Shown: positions 17,682-27,837, counted from the first letter of the stretch. The stretch is DNA of 64,000 nucleotides from Lachnospiraceae bacterium MD329 (GCA_010206265.1 VIQV01000001.1:62001-126000); one strand, 5' to 3'. Notes: generated by a model not told the origin, from the sequence alone. Numbers and translations: made by a program.

Positions 17682-18350
17682 ATGAGTAAATATGTATGCG
17701 TATTTTGTGACGAACGCAAAAGTGACGATACTGCTCACATTATAAATGATAAAAACGGAATTTGCCTCAGCTGTTCCGAAGAATTATCTCATACGCCTCC
17801 TTCACTTCCCTACAGCGGAACAAAAAATATCTCTTACATAATGTCCCCGTTTGAATATAACGGAAAGCTCCGAAAGACAATTGTTGATTTCAAATTTAAC
17901 AACTGCCGTTCTTACGCCGCGTTGTTTGCGGATATGATGTGTCCATATCTTGATTCCTATAATATGTGGGACACGTTTGATTATATAATTCCTGTACCAC
18001 TGCACGCAATCCGTTTAAAAAATCGCGGATATAATCAGTCAGACCTTATTTCCCGTTATCTTTCGGAATATCTGCATATTCCGCACAAGACAGACGGATT
18101 TATCAGAACACGCGCGACAAAACGTCAGAGCACACTAAACGGTCTTGCAAGAACTGAAAATGTACGCGGCGCGTTTCAGTGTACAGAAAATTTCACGGGT
18201 AAACGAATACTGTTGTTTGACGACATCTGTACTACCGCAAATACACTTGAATCCTGCGCCGTTACTCTTAAAGATTCAGGCGCCGAATACATATGCGCGC
18301 TAACACTGGCTATACACGTTTCTCAAAAAATACCCATTTTAACGTATTAA
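17682..18350 (+). CDS. comF: ComF-family phosphoribosyltransferase-like protein
   Basis: 222 residues from the ATG at 17682 (an in-frame start at 17643 is inside the previous gene). An N-terminal Cys cluster (CVFCDERK...CLSCSEEL) is followed by the ComF core (PVPLHAIRLKNRGYNQSDLI) and a PRPP-binding motif ILLFDDICTTANTLESC. ComF is a cytoplasmic protein needed for DNA uptake in naturally competent bacteria and is widespread beyond them. A ComEA-like gene lies at 34738. Confidence 0.92.
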   Translation: MSKYVCVFCDERKSDDTAHIINDKNGICLSCSEELSHTPPSLPYSGTKNISYIMSPFEYNGKLRKTIVDFKFNNCRSYAALFADMMCPYLDSYNMWDTFDYIIPVPLHAIRLKNRGYNQSDLISRYLSEYLHIPHKTDGFIRTRATKRQSTLNGLARTENVRGAFQCTENFTGKRILLFDDICTTANTLESCAVTLKDSGAEYICALTLAIHVSQKIPILTY

Positions 18351-18405
18351 ATACAAATTTTTCGTTAAAAATAGATGTATATTATCATTGAGAAAGGATT
18401 TTCTT

Positions 18406-19062
18406 ATGAAGCATACATCTTTAAAACGAATATTTATAACAGTACTATCAATGGTTATCTGCTGCGTTTTTATGGAAACCAGCGCGTCCGCACTGTCCAA
18501 AATCGGTTCACGCGGACAAGAGGTGCGTAATATTCAGTCGCGCCTTAAAAACTGGGGCTACTACAAAGGCGGCGTAGACGGTATTTACGGCAGCCGTACT
18601 GCTGAAGGAGTAAAGTCGTTCCAGAGAAAACACGGTCTTACCCCTGACGGTATAGCAGGTCCTGCTACACTATCAAAAATCGGTCTGCCTACAGGCTCAT
18701 CGAGCAATCATTCACGCGACGTTACCCTTTTGGCAATGGCTATAAACGGTGAGGCGCGAGGAGAAAAATATGAAGGACAGGTAGCCGTAGGCGCGGTTAT
18801 TTTAAATCGTGTAAGACATTCGTCTTTCCCAAATACTATAGCAGGCGTTATCTATCAGCCTAACGCATTTACCGCCGTGGACGACGGTCAGATAAATATG
18901 GCTGTAAACAGTTCCTGTTACAATGCCGCGCGCGACGCGCTTAACGGCTGGGACCCGACAGGTGGTGCAATTTATTATTACAACCCTGCTACTGCAACAA
19001 ACCAGTGGATACGGTCAAGACCTATAATTAAAACTATCGGCAAGCACGTTTTCTGCAAATAA
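18406..19062 (+). CDS. SleB-type spore cortex lytic / cell wall hydrolase
   Basis: 218 residues from the ATG at 18406, behind GAAAGG. A signal peptide (to about residue 29) leads to a PG_binding_1 domain (GSRGQEVRNIQSRLKNWGYY, FQRKHGLTPDGIAG) and a hydrolase_2 domain with the putative catalytic Glu116 in AINGEARGE. This matches SleB/CwlJ cortex-lytic transglycosylases of germination; length is slightly below Bacillus SleB. No YpeB partner gene is adjacent. Confidence 0.93.
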   Translation: MKHTSLKRIFITVLSMVICCVFMETSASALSKIGSRGQEVRNIQSRLKNWGYYKGGVDGIYGSRTAEGVKSFQRKHGLTPDGIAGPATLSKIGLPTGSSSNHSRDVTLLAMAINGEARGEKYEGQVAVGAVILNRVRHSSFPNTIAGVIYQPNAFTAVDDGQINMAVNSSCYNAARDALNGWDPTGGAIYYYNPATATNQWIRSRPIIKTIGKHVFCK

Positions 19063-19105
19063 AATTGCTCTCTTTGCGTCTTGCTGACGAAAGGAATGTG
19101 ATTTT

Positions 19106-19198
19106 ATGACTCCAAAAACAATTACGCTGTCAGTGCTTACAGTCATTTTTCTCGCGCTTGTACTGATAGACGCAAGAAGAAAAATCAATAAAAAATAA
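19106..19198 (+). CDS. Single-pass membrane microprotein (30 aa)
   Basis: Starts with ATG after AAAGGAATGTG. One hydrophobic segment (ITLSVLTVIFLALVLI) ends in a basic tail DARRKINKK. It lies 43 bases after sleB and just before a terminator, so it is probably co-transcribed. Function unknown; the clean ribosome site supports translation. Confidence 0.55.
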   Translation: MTPKTITLSVLTVIFLALVLIDARRKINKK

Positions 19199-19215
19199 AT
19201 CCGATAATAAACTTA

Positions 19216-19250
19216 GCGGAACAGCTTATAAAGCTGTTCCGCTTTTTCTC
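19216..19250 (+). terminator. Terminator after sleB and the microprotein
   Basis: Perfect 12-base arms GCGGAACAGCTT / AAGCTGTTCCGC around ATA, followed by TTTTTCTCTTT. Confidence 0.88.
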
Positions 19251-19251
19251 T

Positions 19252-19845
19252 TTACTGCCCTATTCGAAATAATTTTTCAATATACGCCTGTATGGAATCG
19301 CTCATTATACGCGCGCAGCGGTCAAGCGACATTTTAATATTACCTGACGCCCAATCCTCAAGTACGGAAACAAAACCTCCGATAAACAGTCTTAAATTCA
19401 TTTCAAATTCATCTCTGTCAGTAATATGCGGCAATATCACCTCATCTGAAAGATACTGGTTTATTATCAGGTCGCGCAGATTTTTCAGAAATTTATACGC
19501 TCCTTCGGTGTTGAGCAGCATTTTATACAATTCCTCGTCCGCCTCAATAAAATCTATAATATGTTTCATTGCTTGATACGGATTTTCCAGTGAATTACTC
19601 AGTCTATGCTCATTAAGCTTACCTATGATTTCATCAACAATGTCATTACGGATTTTTTCACCTACGTCCTCAGCCGATTTAAAATGGGAATAAAACGTAC
19701 TTCTGTTTAAATCCGCATTTTCAACAATATCAGTAACAGTTATACGTTTATCGCCCTTATTCTGAATAAGCTCCACATACGCGCGGATAATCGCTTTTTC
19801 CGAGCGTTTGAAATTTCTATATGTTTTCTTTTTTGTTTTTTCCAT
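19252..19845 (-). CDS. TetR-family transcriptional regulator
   Basis: 197 residues. The N-terminal HTH (residues 15-60: AIIRAYVELIQNKGDKRITV, ENADLNRSTFYSHFKS) is typical of TetR/AcrR, followed by a TetR_C-type helical domain. It overlaps the end of the GLUG gene by 29 bases and is the last gene of the MMPL-GLUG-TetR operon. It probably represses the operon until its ligand binds; a candidate operator lies within the operon's promoter at 25585-25601. Confidence 0.92.
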   Translation of the reverse strand: MEKTKKKTYRNFKRSEKAIIRAYVELIQNKGDKRITVTDIVENADLNRSTFYSHFKSAEDVGEKIRNDIVDEIIGKLNEHRLSNSLENPYQAMKHIIDFIEADEELYKMLLNTEGAYKFLKNLRDLIINQYLSDEVILPHITDRDEFEMNLRLFIGGFVSVLEDWASGNIKMSLDRCARIMSDSIQAYIEKLFRIGQ

Positions 19846-22800
19846 TCTTAATTCTCCTTATTGCAGTCAGCGCTAATACCACAGCCAACAGCGCCGAAAA
19901 TACTGTTCCTATAAGTATCAGCGGTGACGTATGTTTATATAAAATTACAAACTGACCCGGCTCACGCATTTCAAACACCGCATAGCTTCCATCAATTTCA
20001 CAATCAACAATTTCCCATTGACCGCCGTTTTGTACTCCTATTTTTGCCGCTTTTTTCTTTTCGTCACGTATATGTACCTTTACAGTTCCGTAAGCGTCAC
20101 GGCTGAGCGTAAACGAATACGCCTCTCCGTTTTTATAGCCGCTGAATTTATGCGTAATATCCTCGCTCCTCATAGACACCTCCGTACCCTCGTCAAAAAC
20201 TCCCTCAACGAGCAGTACAGGCGGCTCTCCTCCCGAAGAAATTGTGGTAGTTGCTCTGTTATACTCCGCATTAAATGTTGTATGACGTATTATCGGACTT
20301 TTAGTATCCTTATCCCATACAGGCACTTCACCGCCGTCAGCGTCCAATTTCGGAATATCACTGTCAGTTAAAACCGTACCGTATTCAACTGTCATTGCTC
20401 TGACTTCCTCGTCTTTATTTTTGAACACGACATTAAAATGAAATCTTGACAGCTCTGCCGACTTCGACTGTAAAACTGCTCCGATATTCTGTGCGCTGTT
20501 CTGGGCAATTGCCCTTATCTGAGGTAAATACACGTCATCTGACGCCATATAAAAATCCGTGTCACCCAGTCCCGAAAGCGCTGCAGGGATAACCCCGTCC
20601 GACGATACCATATCATTTGGAACTACAGGCTCCGCCTTGCCGGCAAAATTCGCGCCGTCAATACCTGACAGTCCTTCGTCTATAAAATAACAGCCTGCCG
20701 CTTCACCTGACACAAAACCGGCTATAGCTCCCGATTTCTCTTTTTTACCGTCCAAACGCGGCAAAGCGTACGAATTTTTTATATCCTTTCCGCTGCCTGC
20801 AATTCCGCCTATATGGTCTTTACCGTCAATGTCGTTTATCGCAATACAGTTCAGGATTTCACCGCCGCTAAGCCCTGCCGTACCGCCTGCATAACCGCCG
20901 TCGCCTGCCTCAATTTCACCCGTTGTCAGAGTGTTCTTAATATTTCCCAAATCACTTTTTCCGCATACACCGCCTGCATAAGCGCTTTTTGCCGTAACCT
21001 TACCCGTACTTACACAGCTGTCAACAAGAGCCTTTAACACTGAATTTGTATTTACGCTCTTCCCGTCCAGAGTAACGTTCTGACCGTTTCTCACAGCCGA
21101 CTCAAATCCCATACAACCTGCAATTCCGCCTGCCATTTCACTGCCCTTAATCTCTCCGTTATTCACACAGTACCTCACAAGCGCAGTATCAGCATTTTCA
21201 CCGCCTATAAGACGCGGTAAGCTTATCTCTGTTGTACTAAGGTCGGATAAAAGCGTTTTTTCCTCCTCCGCATATGCCGTTGTCACAAGAAAATCTTTTA
21301 TAACAGCTCCAATCGTAACGTCATAACCCGTGTCTATTTCTCCGTCAGGGTCTGCCTCGTAACCGTTTTCAGTAGGTTCATCTGTCGGAAGTATCGGTCT
21401 TGATGTAGGTAATATAGGACGTATTGTGGGGAGTGTAGGATTTATATTCTTTATAAAATCTTCAATAAGCTTTGACATTCTGTTAAGCGATTCACTTAAC
21501 TGTTTAAGGTCTTTAGAAGTTTTCACTACAATTTTGTCAATATTCTCCGCCAGACCTGCAACATCGCCTGCCGCATACCGCAGCTGCCTTATTGTCCTGT
21601 TTAATTCGGTATGGGTTTCATTGAGCTTATCGGTAACGTCATTAATATCGTCTTCAAGGTCATTTAACCGCGTTGTCAGACTGTCCCTGATTTCGTCAAC
21701 GTCGCCCTCACCTTTGTCAATTGCGTCGTTCAGATTATCAAGCAGGTCTGTTATTTCTTTACCTTTGCCGTCAAACTCGGAGGAAAGACTATCAAGCGAA
21801 TCCTGAGCTTCTCGCAAAGCTGATACCGTTTCATCAGTTAATTCCGATAAATTATCACTGCCCTTGTCAAGCGCGTCACGCAAAGACGCTGTCGTATTAT
21901 TTTCCGCAGCATTTGAAAACGCTCCTGCTATACTGTCCATCATATTTACAGCTGAATCACCAATTCTTGACAATCCAAAAAGCGAACCTGCATCACCTAC
22001 TCCCAGCAATTCCGAGGCGTAATCGCTGATTTTTCCTTTAGCTGTATTAATATCGTTTTTGAGTGTTTCCGCCTGCTGACGTACAGCCTCCTTTGCGCTC
22101 TCGTATGATAAATCTATATCGGTATACGGCTCAAACCGTCCGCATATACCACCGACACTTCGTCTGCCCGTAACAGTACCGTTGTTTATACATTCGCGGA
22201 TTTCACCGCTCTCTATACCGCATATACCGCCTATATTATCTCCGAAACCTTCAGCTCCGACTGTACCGTCGTTTGTGCATATCACAAGCGCGCCCTTATT
22301 GTTACCGCATATACCGCCTGCCTTAACAGTGTTTTCAGTCGTTTCGCGGCAAACAGTGCCTTTATTTTTACTTAATTTAATTCTTCCCTCGTTATAACCG
22401 ACAATACCGCCGATTTCACTATCGCCGCTCACTGACGCTTCATTTACCGAATTATCCACAATACCGCTAAGCGCGTTTGCGCCGACGATACCGCCAACCT
22501 GATTTTTACCCGATATTTTACCCGAAAAAGTACAGTTTACAATCTTTCCCTCATTATATCCTGCAATACCGCCGACTGCCTTTGATGACGCGTCAAGATT
22601 TTCTGCCTCTATATCGCCGTTTTTCAGAATTTCCGACGCTTTACGTTTTAATACAGATGGTGTATCGCTGTCTTTTTTCTCGGTCACTTCAATCTGCCCT
22701 GCAACATTCAAATTATGTATCTGTGCATCGCGCGACAATGTTCCGAACAGTCCCTTTGCCGAACCGTCAGTTTTAATTTTCACATTTTTAATCGTATGAC

Positions 22801-23050
22801 CGCCGCCCTCAAACCTTCCGCAGAACACTTCTGCCGCTGCGATTTCTTCATTTTTTAAATCAATATCGCTTTGCAAAACAAAGGTTTTATCCTTTGAATA
22901 ACCGTCATAAACACATTTCTCGGCAAAGCTCCTGAAATCGTTCACCGTCGCTATCGTAACCGTGCCTTCCGCGCTGACATTCGGAAACAAATTAATTACC
23001 GTAACCGCCGCTAAAACAAACGCGGCAAAATTTTTATTCCAGTGTTTCAA
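19817..23050 (-). CDS. Membrane-anchored GLUG-repeat surface protein
   Basis: 1077 residues. Signal peptide to about residue 27. Two blocks of GLUG-type repeats (about 70-310 and 620-830), for example GGIVGYNEGRIKLSKN and GGICGNNKGALVICTN, flank a long helical, coiled-coil stretch (about 315-540) and a proline-rich linker (LPTIRPILPTSRPILPT). One membrane helix and a basic tail (RRIKNGKNKKENI) end it. It overlaps the transporter gene by 17 bases. The layout suggests an extracytoplasmic partner of the MMPL exporter, but no substrate can be named. Confidence 0.85.
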   Translation of the reverse strand: MKHWNKNFAAFVLAAVTVINLFPNVSAEGTVTIATVNDFRSFAEKCVYDGYSKDKTFVLQSDIDLKNEEIAAAEVFCGRFEGGGHTIKNVKIKTDGSAKGLFGTLSRDAQIHNLNVAGQIEVTEKKDSDTPSVLKRKASEILKNGDIEAENLDASSKAVGGIAGYNEGKIVNCTFSGKISGKNQVGGIVGANALSGIVDNSVNEASVSGDSEIGGIVGYNEGRIKLSKNKGTVCRETTENTVKAGGICGNNKGALVICTNDGTVGAEGFGDNIGGICGIESGEIRECINNGTVTGRRSVGGICGRFEPYTDIDLSYESAKEAVRQQAETLKNDINTAKGKISDYASELLGVGDAGSLFGLSRIGDSAVNMMDSIAGAFSNAAENNTTASLRDALDKGSDNLSELTDETVSALREAQDSLDSLSSEFDGKGKEITDLLDNLNDAIDKGEGDVDEIRDSLTTRLNDLEDDINDVTDKLNETHTELNRTIRQLRYAAGDVAGLAENIDKIVVKTSKDLKQLSESLNRMSKLIEDFIKNINPTLPTIRPILPTSRPILPTDEPTENGYEADPDGEIDTGYDVTIGAVIKDFLVTTAYAEEEKTLLSDLSTTEISLPRLIGGENADTALVRYCVNNGEIKGSEMAGGIAGCMGFESAVRNGQNVTLDGKSVNTNSVLKALVDSCVSTGKVTAKSAYAGGVCGKSDLGNIKNTLTTGEIEAGDGGYAGGTAGLSGGEILNCIAINDIDGKDHIGGIAGSGKDIKNSYALPRLDGKKEKSGAIAGFVSGEAAGCYFIDEGLSGIDGANFAGKAEPVVPNDMVSSDGVIPAALSGLGDTDFYMASDDVYLPQIRAIAQNSAQNIGAVLQSKSAELSRFHFNVVFKNKDEEVRAMTVEYGTVLTDSDIPKLDADGGEVPVWDKDTKSPIIRHTTFNAEYNRATTTISSGGEPPVLLVEGVFDEGTEVSMRSEDITHKFSGYKNGEAYSFTLSRDAYGTVKVHIRDEKKKAAKIGVQNGGQWEIVDCEIDGSYAVFEMREPGQFVILYKHTSPLILIGTVFSALLAVVLALTAIRRIKNGKNKKENI

Positions 23051-25538
23051 TCGGCTCTACCTCCCTTTCACTGCCGTCGCCAAGTAATTTTTCGTGCGCG
23101 CCAAGCTCTATGCGAGCGTCAACGTCGCCTTTTATAACGCCGTAGAATATACCGTCCACAAAGCCCGAAACATTACCGCGTATACGTCCGTTTACAATCA
23201 TTACACCGGACAGTTCACGCCGCATTGACTTTTGCTCGTCAACCGTCTTTTTGTCAAATGCCGTTTTTTCTATAAACTTATCGCATAACAGAACAATCTG
23301 CGGCAATACCATCATTACTATAATTATAGAAATCAGCGTACCACGACCGAGTGTCATACCAAGAGCGGAAATAATTGCATTTGTTGAAATAAATCCTATC
23401 AGAAAGCTTGCCAGCGTCAGTATTGAACCCGAAGTAAGAATAGTCGGGAACGACTGATTAAGCGCCGCTGCCGCCGCCTCTTTTTTATCCATACTTTCTT
23501 TCAGTTCAAGGTACCTGTTTGTAAACACAATTGCATAATCAATTGTCGCGCCCATCTGTATGGAGCTTACGACAAGATATGCAAGGAAGTATAATCGGCT
23601 GCCTGAAATCACGGGAAAAGTAAAGTTAATCCAAACACTGCCCTGTATCGCAAGCACCAGCAGAACAGGTACTCCCGCACTTCTGAATGTAAACATCAGA
23701 ATCAAAAGCAGAGCGATAAGCGTCAGAATATTTATCTTATTATTATCGCCGCTGAAAGAATCGCCCAAATCACGGCTGTTTACGCTGTCGCTTACCAGAA
23801 TACACCTGTCGTAGTATCTTTCGACGTCTGAGCGTATGTCTTTAAGCATTTGATATGCCTCGTCGCTTTCTATATCGCAGGTATATGTAAATACCATTCG
23901 CGAATAACTGTCACTTTCAAGCTGAGCTTTGGCGTCAATAAGCGTATCATAAAGCTCGTTTAAATCGTCCGTCTGCTCCTCGTCAAGATTTATCACACCC
24001 AAATCCATTTTTTCGTGCATGTACAGAAACAGGTCAATTATCGGTACGGAATAATCGTTTACGTCACTGAATATCGCGCTGTATTCATCGTGCTCCGCGC
24101 CGTATGCCTGAAACAGTACACAGCATAAATCATAATCAATATCCATCAGCTTGGAAAGCTCGCGCGCATTGATTTTATCTGTAAGCATATAATCGTCGTT
24201 TATTTCTGTATTCGCAAGACCGAGTGCCGTCGCAATATTGGGATTTTTCTCAACAAGAGAAATCACTTTTGCCTCTCTCTCATAGTCGCCTGCAGGTACT
24301 ATTACGGCAAGCTGATGGTCTGTACCGAATATCTCGTTCACTTTATTTTTTGCAATTGAATTTTCAGTCATTTTTTTCATCTGCTCGCTTGAAACGTCAA
24401 ACGCATAATTACTCATTGAGGAAATAACGGCGCACACTGCAATAACAGCGACAAAAACAAACGGAACAATTTTTCTTAATTTTATAACTATTCTGCACCA
24501 CTTTTCAATGCTCGGCACAAACGAGCGGTGAGTAGTTCTGTCTATTTTATCCGAAAATCTTAACAGTAGTCCGGGCATTATTAAAAATACTGTTAAAAGC
24601 GAGCATATGATACCTTTACAAAGCACAAGACCCATATCCATACCGATTTTAAGCTGCATTACCATCAGCGCCGCCAAACCTGCCAAAGTTGTCAGACTTG
24701 ACGAGCTTATCTCAATAATTGCCTTTGACAGCGCACTCACAATTGCGTCATACGAGTTTTTCGTTTCCTTCTCCTCTGCGAAACGGTGTGAAAGTATGAT
24801 TGAATAATCTATTGCCAGTGCAAGCTGCAGTACAACTGCAACTGATTTTGTTATAAAAGAAATTTCTCCCAAAAGATAGTTTGTGCCCATATTCAGCAGC
24901 GCGGCAACTCCGAATACTATAAGAAATATCGGAACTTCCATAAAGCTCTTTGACGTAAAAAGCAATACCGCAATTATGATTACAAGCGCAATGGCAAGAA
25001 TTACCGTCATTTCGCTTTCAAGCTTTTTCGAACTGTCGTCGATTGAATCCGAATACGCATAAAAATCATAGCCGTCAAGCTGAGCCTTTACATTTTCAAC
25101 TATTTCAAGCTCCCTTTCAAGGTCGTCGCGTACATCAAGCGTAACCGTAAACATCGCCGAGGACTGTTTATAGTGGTCGTCGTCATTCTCAAATTCGACT
25201 TCCTTTACTCCGTCCACAAGCTCCATCTTTTTCTTGAGCTTTTCGGCATTTTCCGCCGTAATTGTTGTAACAAGAATTTTCTCTGTATCGTATGTAATAA
25301 ATTCTTCGTCCATAAGAGTAAGTCCGCGCCGTGTTTCCGTTTCCTCAGGAAGATATGAGCTTATATCATTATTTACGCGTACCTTCGGTATTGAGATTAC
25401 ACACAGCGCAAGCGCCGCCGCAAAAATAAAGTAAAATGCGCGGTGCTTATCTACTATAAAAGAGGCGATTTTAACCATTATTCCGTCTTCTTTTCCCTCC
25501 GTTTCGTCTATGGTTTCATTAATTTTATTACGTTTCAT
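23034..25538 (-). CDS. MMPL/RND-family exporter
   Basis: 834 residues. Two repeats of a membrane helix, a large extracytoplasmic loop and a five-helix bundle, as in MmpL/HAE-type RND proteins, which export lipids, antibiotics or peptides with the proton gradient. Motifs include ALAIDYSIILSHRFAEEKE and MGATIDYAIVFTNRYLELKE, which carry the conserved Asp-Tyr of the proton relay. The last 60 residues contain Gly-spaced repeats (GRIRGNVSGFVDGIFYGVIK) resembling a bactofilin-like turn. A downstream ATG at 25478 is an alternative start. Confidence 0.92.
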   Translation of the reverse strand: MKRNKINETIDETEGKEDGIMVKIASFIVDKHRAFYFIFAAALALCVISIPKVRVNNDISSYLPEETETRRGLTLMDEEFITYDTEKILVTTITAENAEKLKKKMELVDGVKEVEFENDDDHYKQSSAMFTVTLDVRDDLERELEIVENVKAQLDGYDFYAYSDSIDDSSKKLESEMTVILAIALVIIIAVLLFTSKSFMEVPIFLIVFGVAALLNMGTNYLLGEISFITKSVAVVLQLALAIDYSIILSHRFAEEKETKNSYDAIVSALSKAIIEISSSSLTTLAGLAALMVMQLKIGMDMGLVLCKGIICSLLTVFLIMPGLLLRFSDKIDRTTHRSFVPSIEKWCRIVIKLRKIVPFVFVAVIAVCAVISSMSNYAFDVSSEQMKKMTENSIAKNKVNEIFGTDHQLAVIVPAGDYEREAKVISLVEKNPNIATALGLANTEINDDYMLTDKINARELSKLMDIDYDLCCVLFQAYGAEHDEYSAIFSDVNDYSVPIIDLFLYMHEKMDLGVINLDEEQTDDLNELYDTLIDAKAQLESDSYSRMVFTYTCDIESDEAYQMLKDIRSDVERYYDRCILVSDSVNSRDLGDSFSGDNNKINILTLIALLLILMFTFRSAGVPVLLVLAIQGSVWINFTFPVISGSRLYFLAYLVVSSIQMGATIDYAIVFTNRYLELKESMDKKEAAAAALNQSFPTILTSGSILTLASFLIGFISTNAIISALGMTLGRGTLISIIIVMMVLPQIVLLCDKFIEKTAFDKKTVDEQKSMRRELSGVMIVNGRIRGNVSGFVDGIFYGVIKGDVDARIELGAHEKLLGDGSEREVEPIETLE

Positions 25539-25574
25539 TAGCCTGCATCTCCGATTTTTTTATTGTCTTATACT

Positions 25575-25603
25575 ATTATAATTTCAGACAGCTTGTCAGT
25601 CAA
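25575..25603 (-). promoter_or_regulatory. Promoter and likely TetR operator of the MMPL operon
   Basis: On the minus strand TTGACT (25603-25598), a 17-base spacer and TATAAT (25580-25575). The spacer holds an imperfect inverted repeat, CAGACAGCTTGTCAGTC (25585-25601, plus strand), a good place for the TetR product to block RNA polymerase. Confidence 0.6.
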
Positions 25604-25704
25604 CCGTTAATTTTCATATAAGTGTATAATTTTAGACATTTGTTTATATTTTATCGGTTTTTAATCAACTTTTTAATATAAAACATAAAATAGCTAGTAA
25701 AAAA

Positions 25705-25726
25705 GGACTGCTTTGCAGTCCCTTTA
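25705..25726 (-). terminator. Terminator after the amidohydrolase gene
   Basis: GGACTGC / GCAGTCC arms with a short loop. Reading leftward the stem is followed by TTTTTT. It sits at the end of the glycosyltransferase-trxB-amidohydrolase operon. Confidence 0.75.
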
Positions 25727-26878
25727 TTTTACCTTTTCACCGTTTATAAACGTCATAACACACTCTGCGTCAAAGCGCGTCGGTAAATCGGTAAATACCG
25801 AAATATCCGCGTCCTTACCTACTTCCAGACTTCCCACTCTGTCAGCAATACGGCAATTTTCAGCCGCGGTAATCGTTATACCCTGAATAGCTTTCATTTC
25901 GTCCATACCGTGCTTTACCGCCATCACCGCACAAAGCGGAAGATTCTCTATTGTAATTTCAGGGTGGTCGGTAATTATCGCAACGCTGATACCCCTATCT
26001 GACAGATTTTTATATGTTCCGAAAGTTAAGTTTTTAAGCTCGATTTTACTCCTGTCCGATAATGTCGGACCAAGCATTACAGGCAACCCCTCACGTTCAA
26101 GAACCGGCGCGACGGCATCGCCGTCCGAGCAATGCTCTATTGTTACGTCAATATTAAATTCCCTGCCGATTCTTATTGCTGTACAAATATCATCCGCTCG
26201 GTGAGCGTGAATTTTAACAGGTATTTCTCTTCTCAGAACAGGCAGCATTGCGTCAAGCTTAATGTCAAATTCAGGCTTTTCGTTGTCCTCGTCATTTTCA
26301 TTATATGCGTCCATACGCTCCATATAATCACGGGATTTTATAAGCAGTTCACGTATAAGCGCCGCAGTACCCATACGCGTAAGCGGCATTTCTTCTTTTT
26401 CATTATATACGCTTTTCGGGTTCTCTCCCAATGCCATTTTCATTGCCACAGGAGCCTTTACTATCATATCGTCAACGCATATGCCGAACGTCTTTACCGC
26501 CGCAAACTGTCCTCCTACAGGGTTCGCACTGCCGGGACCTGTGACAACCGTTGTAACGCCTGCGTTACGTGCCTCTAAGAAACCGCGGTCAAATGGATTT
26601 ATACCGTCAATTGCTCTTAAATGGGGCATTACAGGGTCACTGTCCTCATTTCCGTCATCACCTTCAAAACCCATTGAATCTTCAAACATTCCAACGTGGC
26701 AATGCGCGTCGATAAGTCCTGGCAGTACATAATTACCGTTTACGTCAATAACTTTATCTGCCTCAAGCTCTTTAAAATCACCAACATATAATATTTTATC
26801 GTCAAACAATATACAGCCGTTTTCATAGCTGTCACCTGCCATTGTTACAATCTTCGCATTTTTTATAAGTGTACTCAT
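25724..26878 (-). CDS. Amidohydrolase-family metal-dependent hydrolase
   Basis: 384 residues, cytoplasmic. The fold is shown by the metal-binding DAHCHVG after the opening beta domain, KIHAHRADD, IEHCSDGD and IITDHPE; the C-terminal segment (GSLEVGKDADISVFTD) is typical. It groups with imidazolonepropionase-like/uncharacterised amidohydrolases; the true substrate cannot be read. It starts on the last four bases of the thioredoxin reductase gene. Confidence 0.88.
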   Translation of the reverse strand: MSTLIKNAKIVTMAGDSYENGCILFDDKILYVGDFKELEADKVIDVNGNYVLPGLIDAHCHVGMFEDSMGFEGDDGNEDSDPVMPHLRAIDGINPFDRGFLEARNAGVTTVVTGPGSANPVGGQFAAVKTFGICVDDMIVKAPVAMKMALGENPKSVYNEKEEMPLTRMGTAALIRELLIKSRDYMERMDAYNENDEDNEKPEFDIKLDAMLPVLRREIPVKIHAHRADDICTAIRIGREFNIDVTIEHCSDGDAVAPVLEREGLPVMLGPTLSDRSKIELKNLTFGTYKNLSDRGISVAIITDHPEITIENLPLCAVMAVKHGMDEMKAIQGITITAAENCRIADRVGSLEVGKDADISVFTDLPTRFDAECVMTFINGEKVK

Positions 26879-27807
26879 ACGCTTTTTATTCCTAACTCAT
26901 TTACATAATTAATTGCCGAGGTCGCCGCAACCGCGCCGTCAGCCGCGGCGGTAATAACCTGCCTTAACGGAGATACACGTACGTCGCCTGCCGCAAATAT
27001 ACCCTTAACGCTTGTTGCAAGATACATATCTGTTTTTACAAAACCGAGAGGACACGTTTCCGCACCGCAGTCCTTTAACAGCTGAGAAGACGGTGTTACT
27101 CCTATCGCCACAATTGCACCTGAAACATTAAGTTCTCTCTTTTCACCTGTTTGCGTATTTCTGATTGAAACGCCGCTGAGCATTGTTTCACCGTTAAATT
27201 TATCTACAACCGTATCTGTAATAACTTCAATCCTGCCATTTCTCTTTACAGCGTCAAGCAGAGTGGAATTTGCTCTGAAACGTTTACTCCTGTTCAAAAC
27301 ATAAACCTTACTGCAAAAACCTGCAAGATACAGCGCGTCCTCCATTGCCGTGTTACCGCCGCCGACTACGCATACTTCCTTGCCTTTAAAAAATGCACCG
27401 TCGCAGGTCGCGCAGTATGACACACCTGCACCCGTCAGAATATCCTCATTTTCCGCACCAAGCGTTTTCGGCACAGCTCCTGCGGCAAATATAATTGCCT
27501 TCGTCATATATTTATTACGGCGCGTATGAATGACTTTCACACCGTATTCTGCATTTTCAATCAATTTTACATTTTCCTGCACAAATGTCACATCAAAGCT
27601 TTTCGCGTGCTCCTCTATCGCCTTTGACAACTCCTCACCAGACGGCTTATCCGAAAATCCGGGATAATTGTCTATTTCATACGTCTTTACAGCCTGACCG
27701 CCGTATGCAATTTTTTCTATAACGAGAGTTTTCATTCCGCCTCTTGCGGCATATATTGCAGCCGACAGCCCCGCAGGACCGCCGCCTATTATAACTATAT
27801 CATACAT
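26875..27807 (-). CDS. trxB: Thioredoxin reductase (NADPH)
   Basis: 310 residues. The FAD site is IIGGGPAGLSAAIYAARGGM, the redox-active pair Cys132/Cys135 is in SYCATCDGAFF, the NAD(P)-binding motif is VCVVGGGNTAMEDALYLAGF, and the C-terminal FAD motif is FAAGDVR. The enzyme reduces thioredoxin in the cytoplasm. It follows the glycosyltransferase by 30 bases with a GAGAGGAAGGAAG site. Confidence 0.95.
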   Translation of the reverse strand: MYDIVIIGGGPAGLSAAIYAARGGMKTLVIEKIAYGGQAVKTYEIDNYPGFSDKPSGEELSKAIEEHAKSFDVTFVQENVKLIENAEYGVKVIHTRRNKYMTKAIIFAAGAVPKTLGAENEDILTGAGVSYCATCDGAFFKGKEVCVVGGGNTAMEDALYLAGFCSKVYVLNRSKRFRANSTLLDAVKRNGRIEVITDTVVDKFNGETMLSGVSIRNTQTGEKRELNVSGAIVAIGVTPSSQLLKDCGAETCPLGFVKTDMYLATSVKGIFAAGDVRVSPLRQVITAAADGAVAATSAINYVNELGIKSV

Positions 27808-27837
27808 TATATAACTTCCTTCCTCTCAATATGCTTA

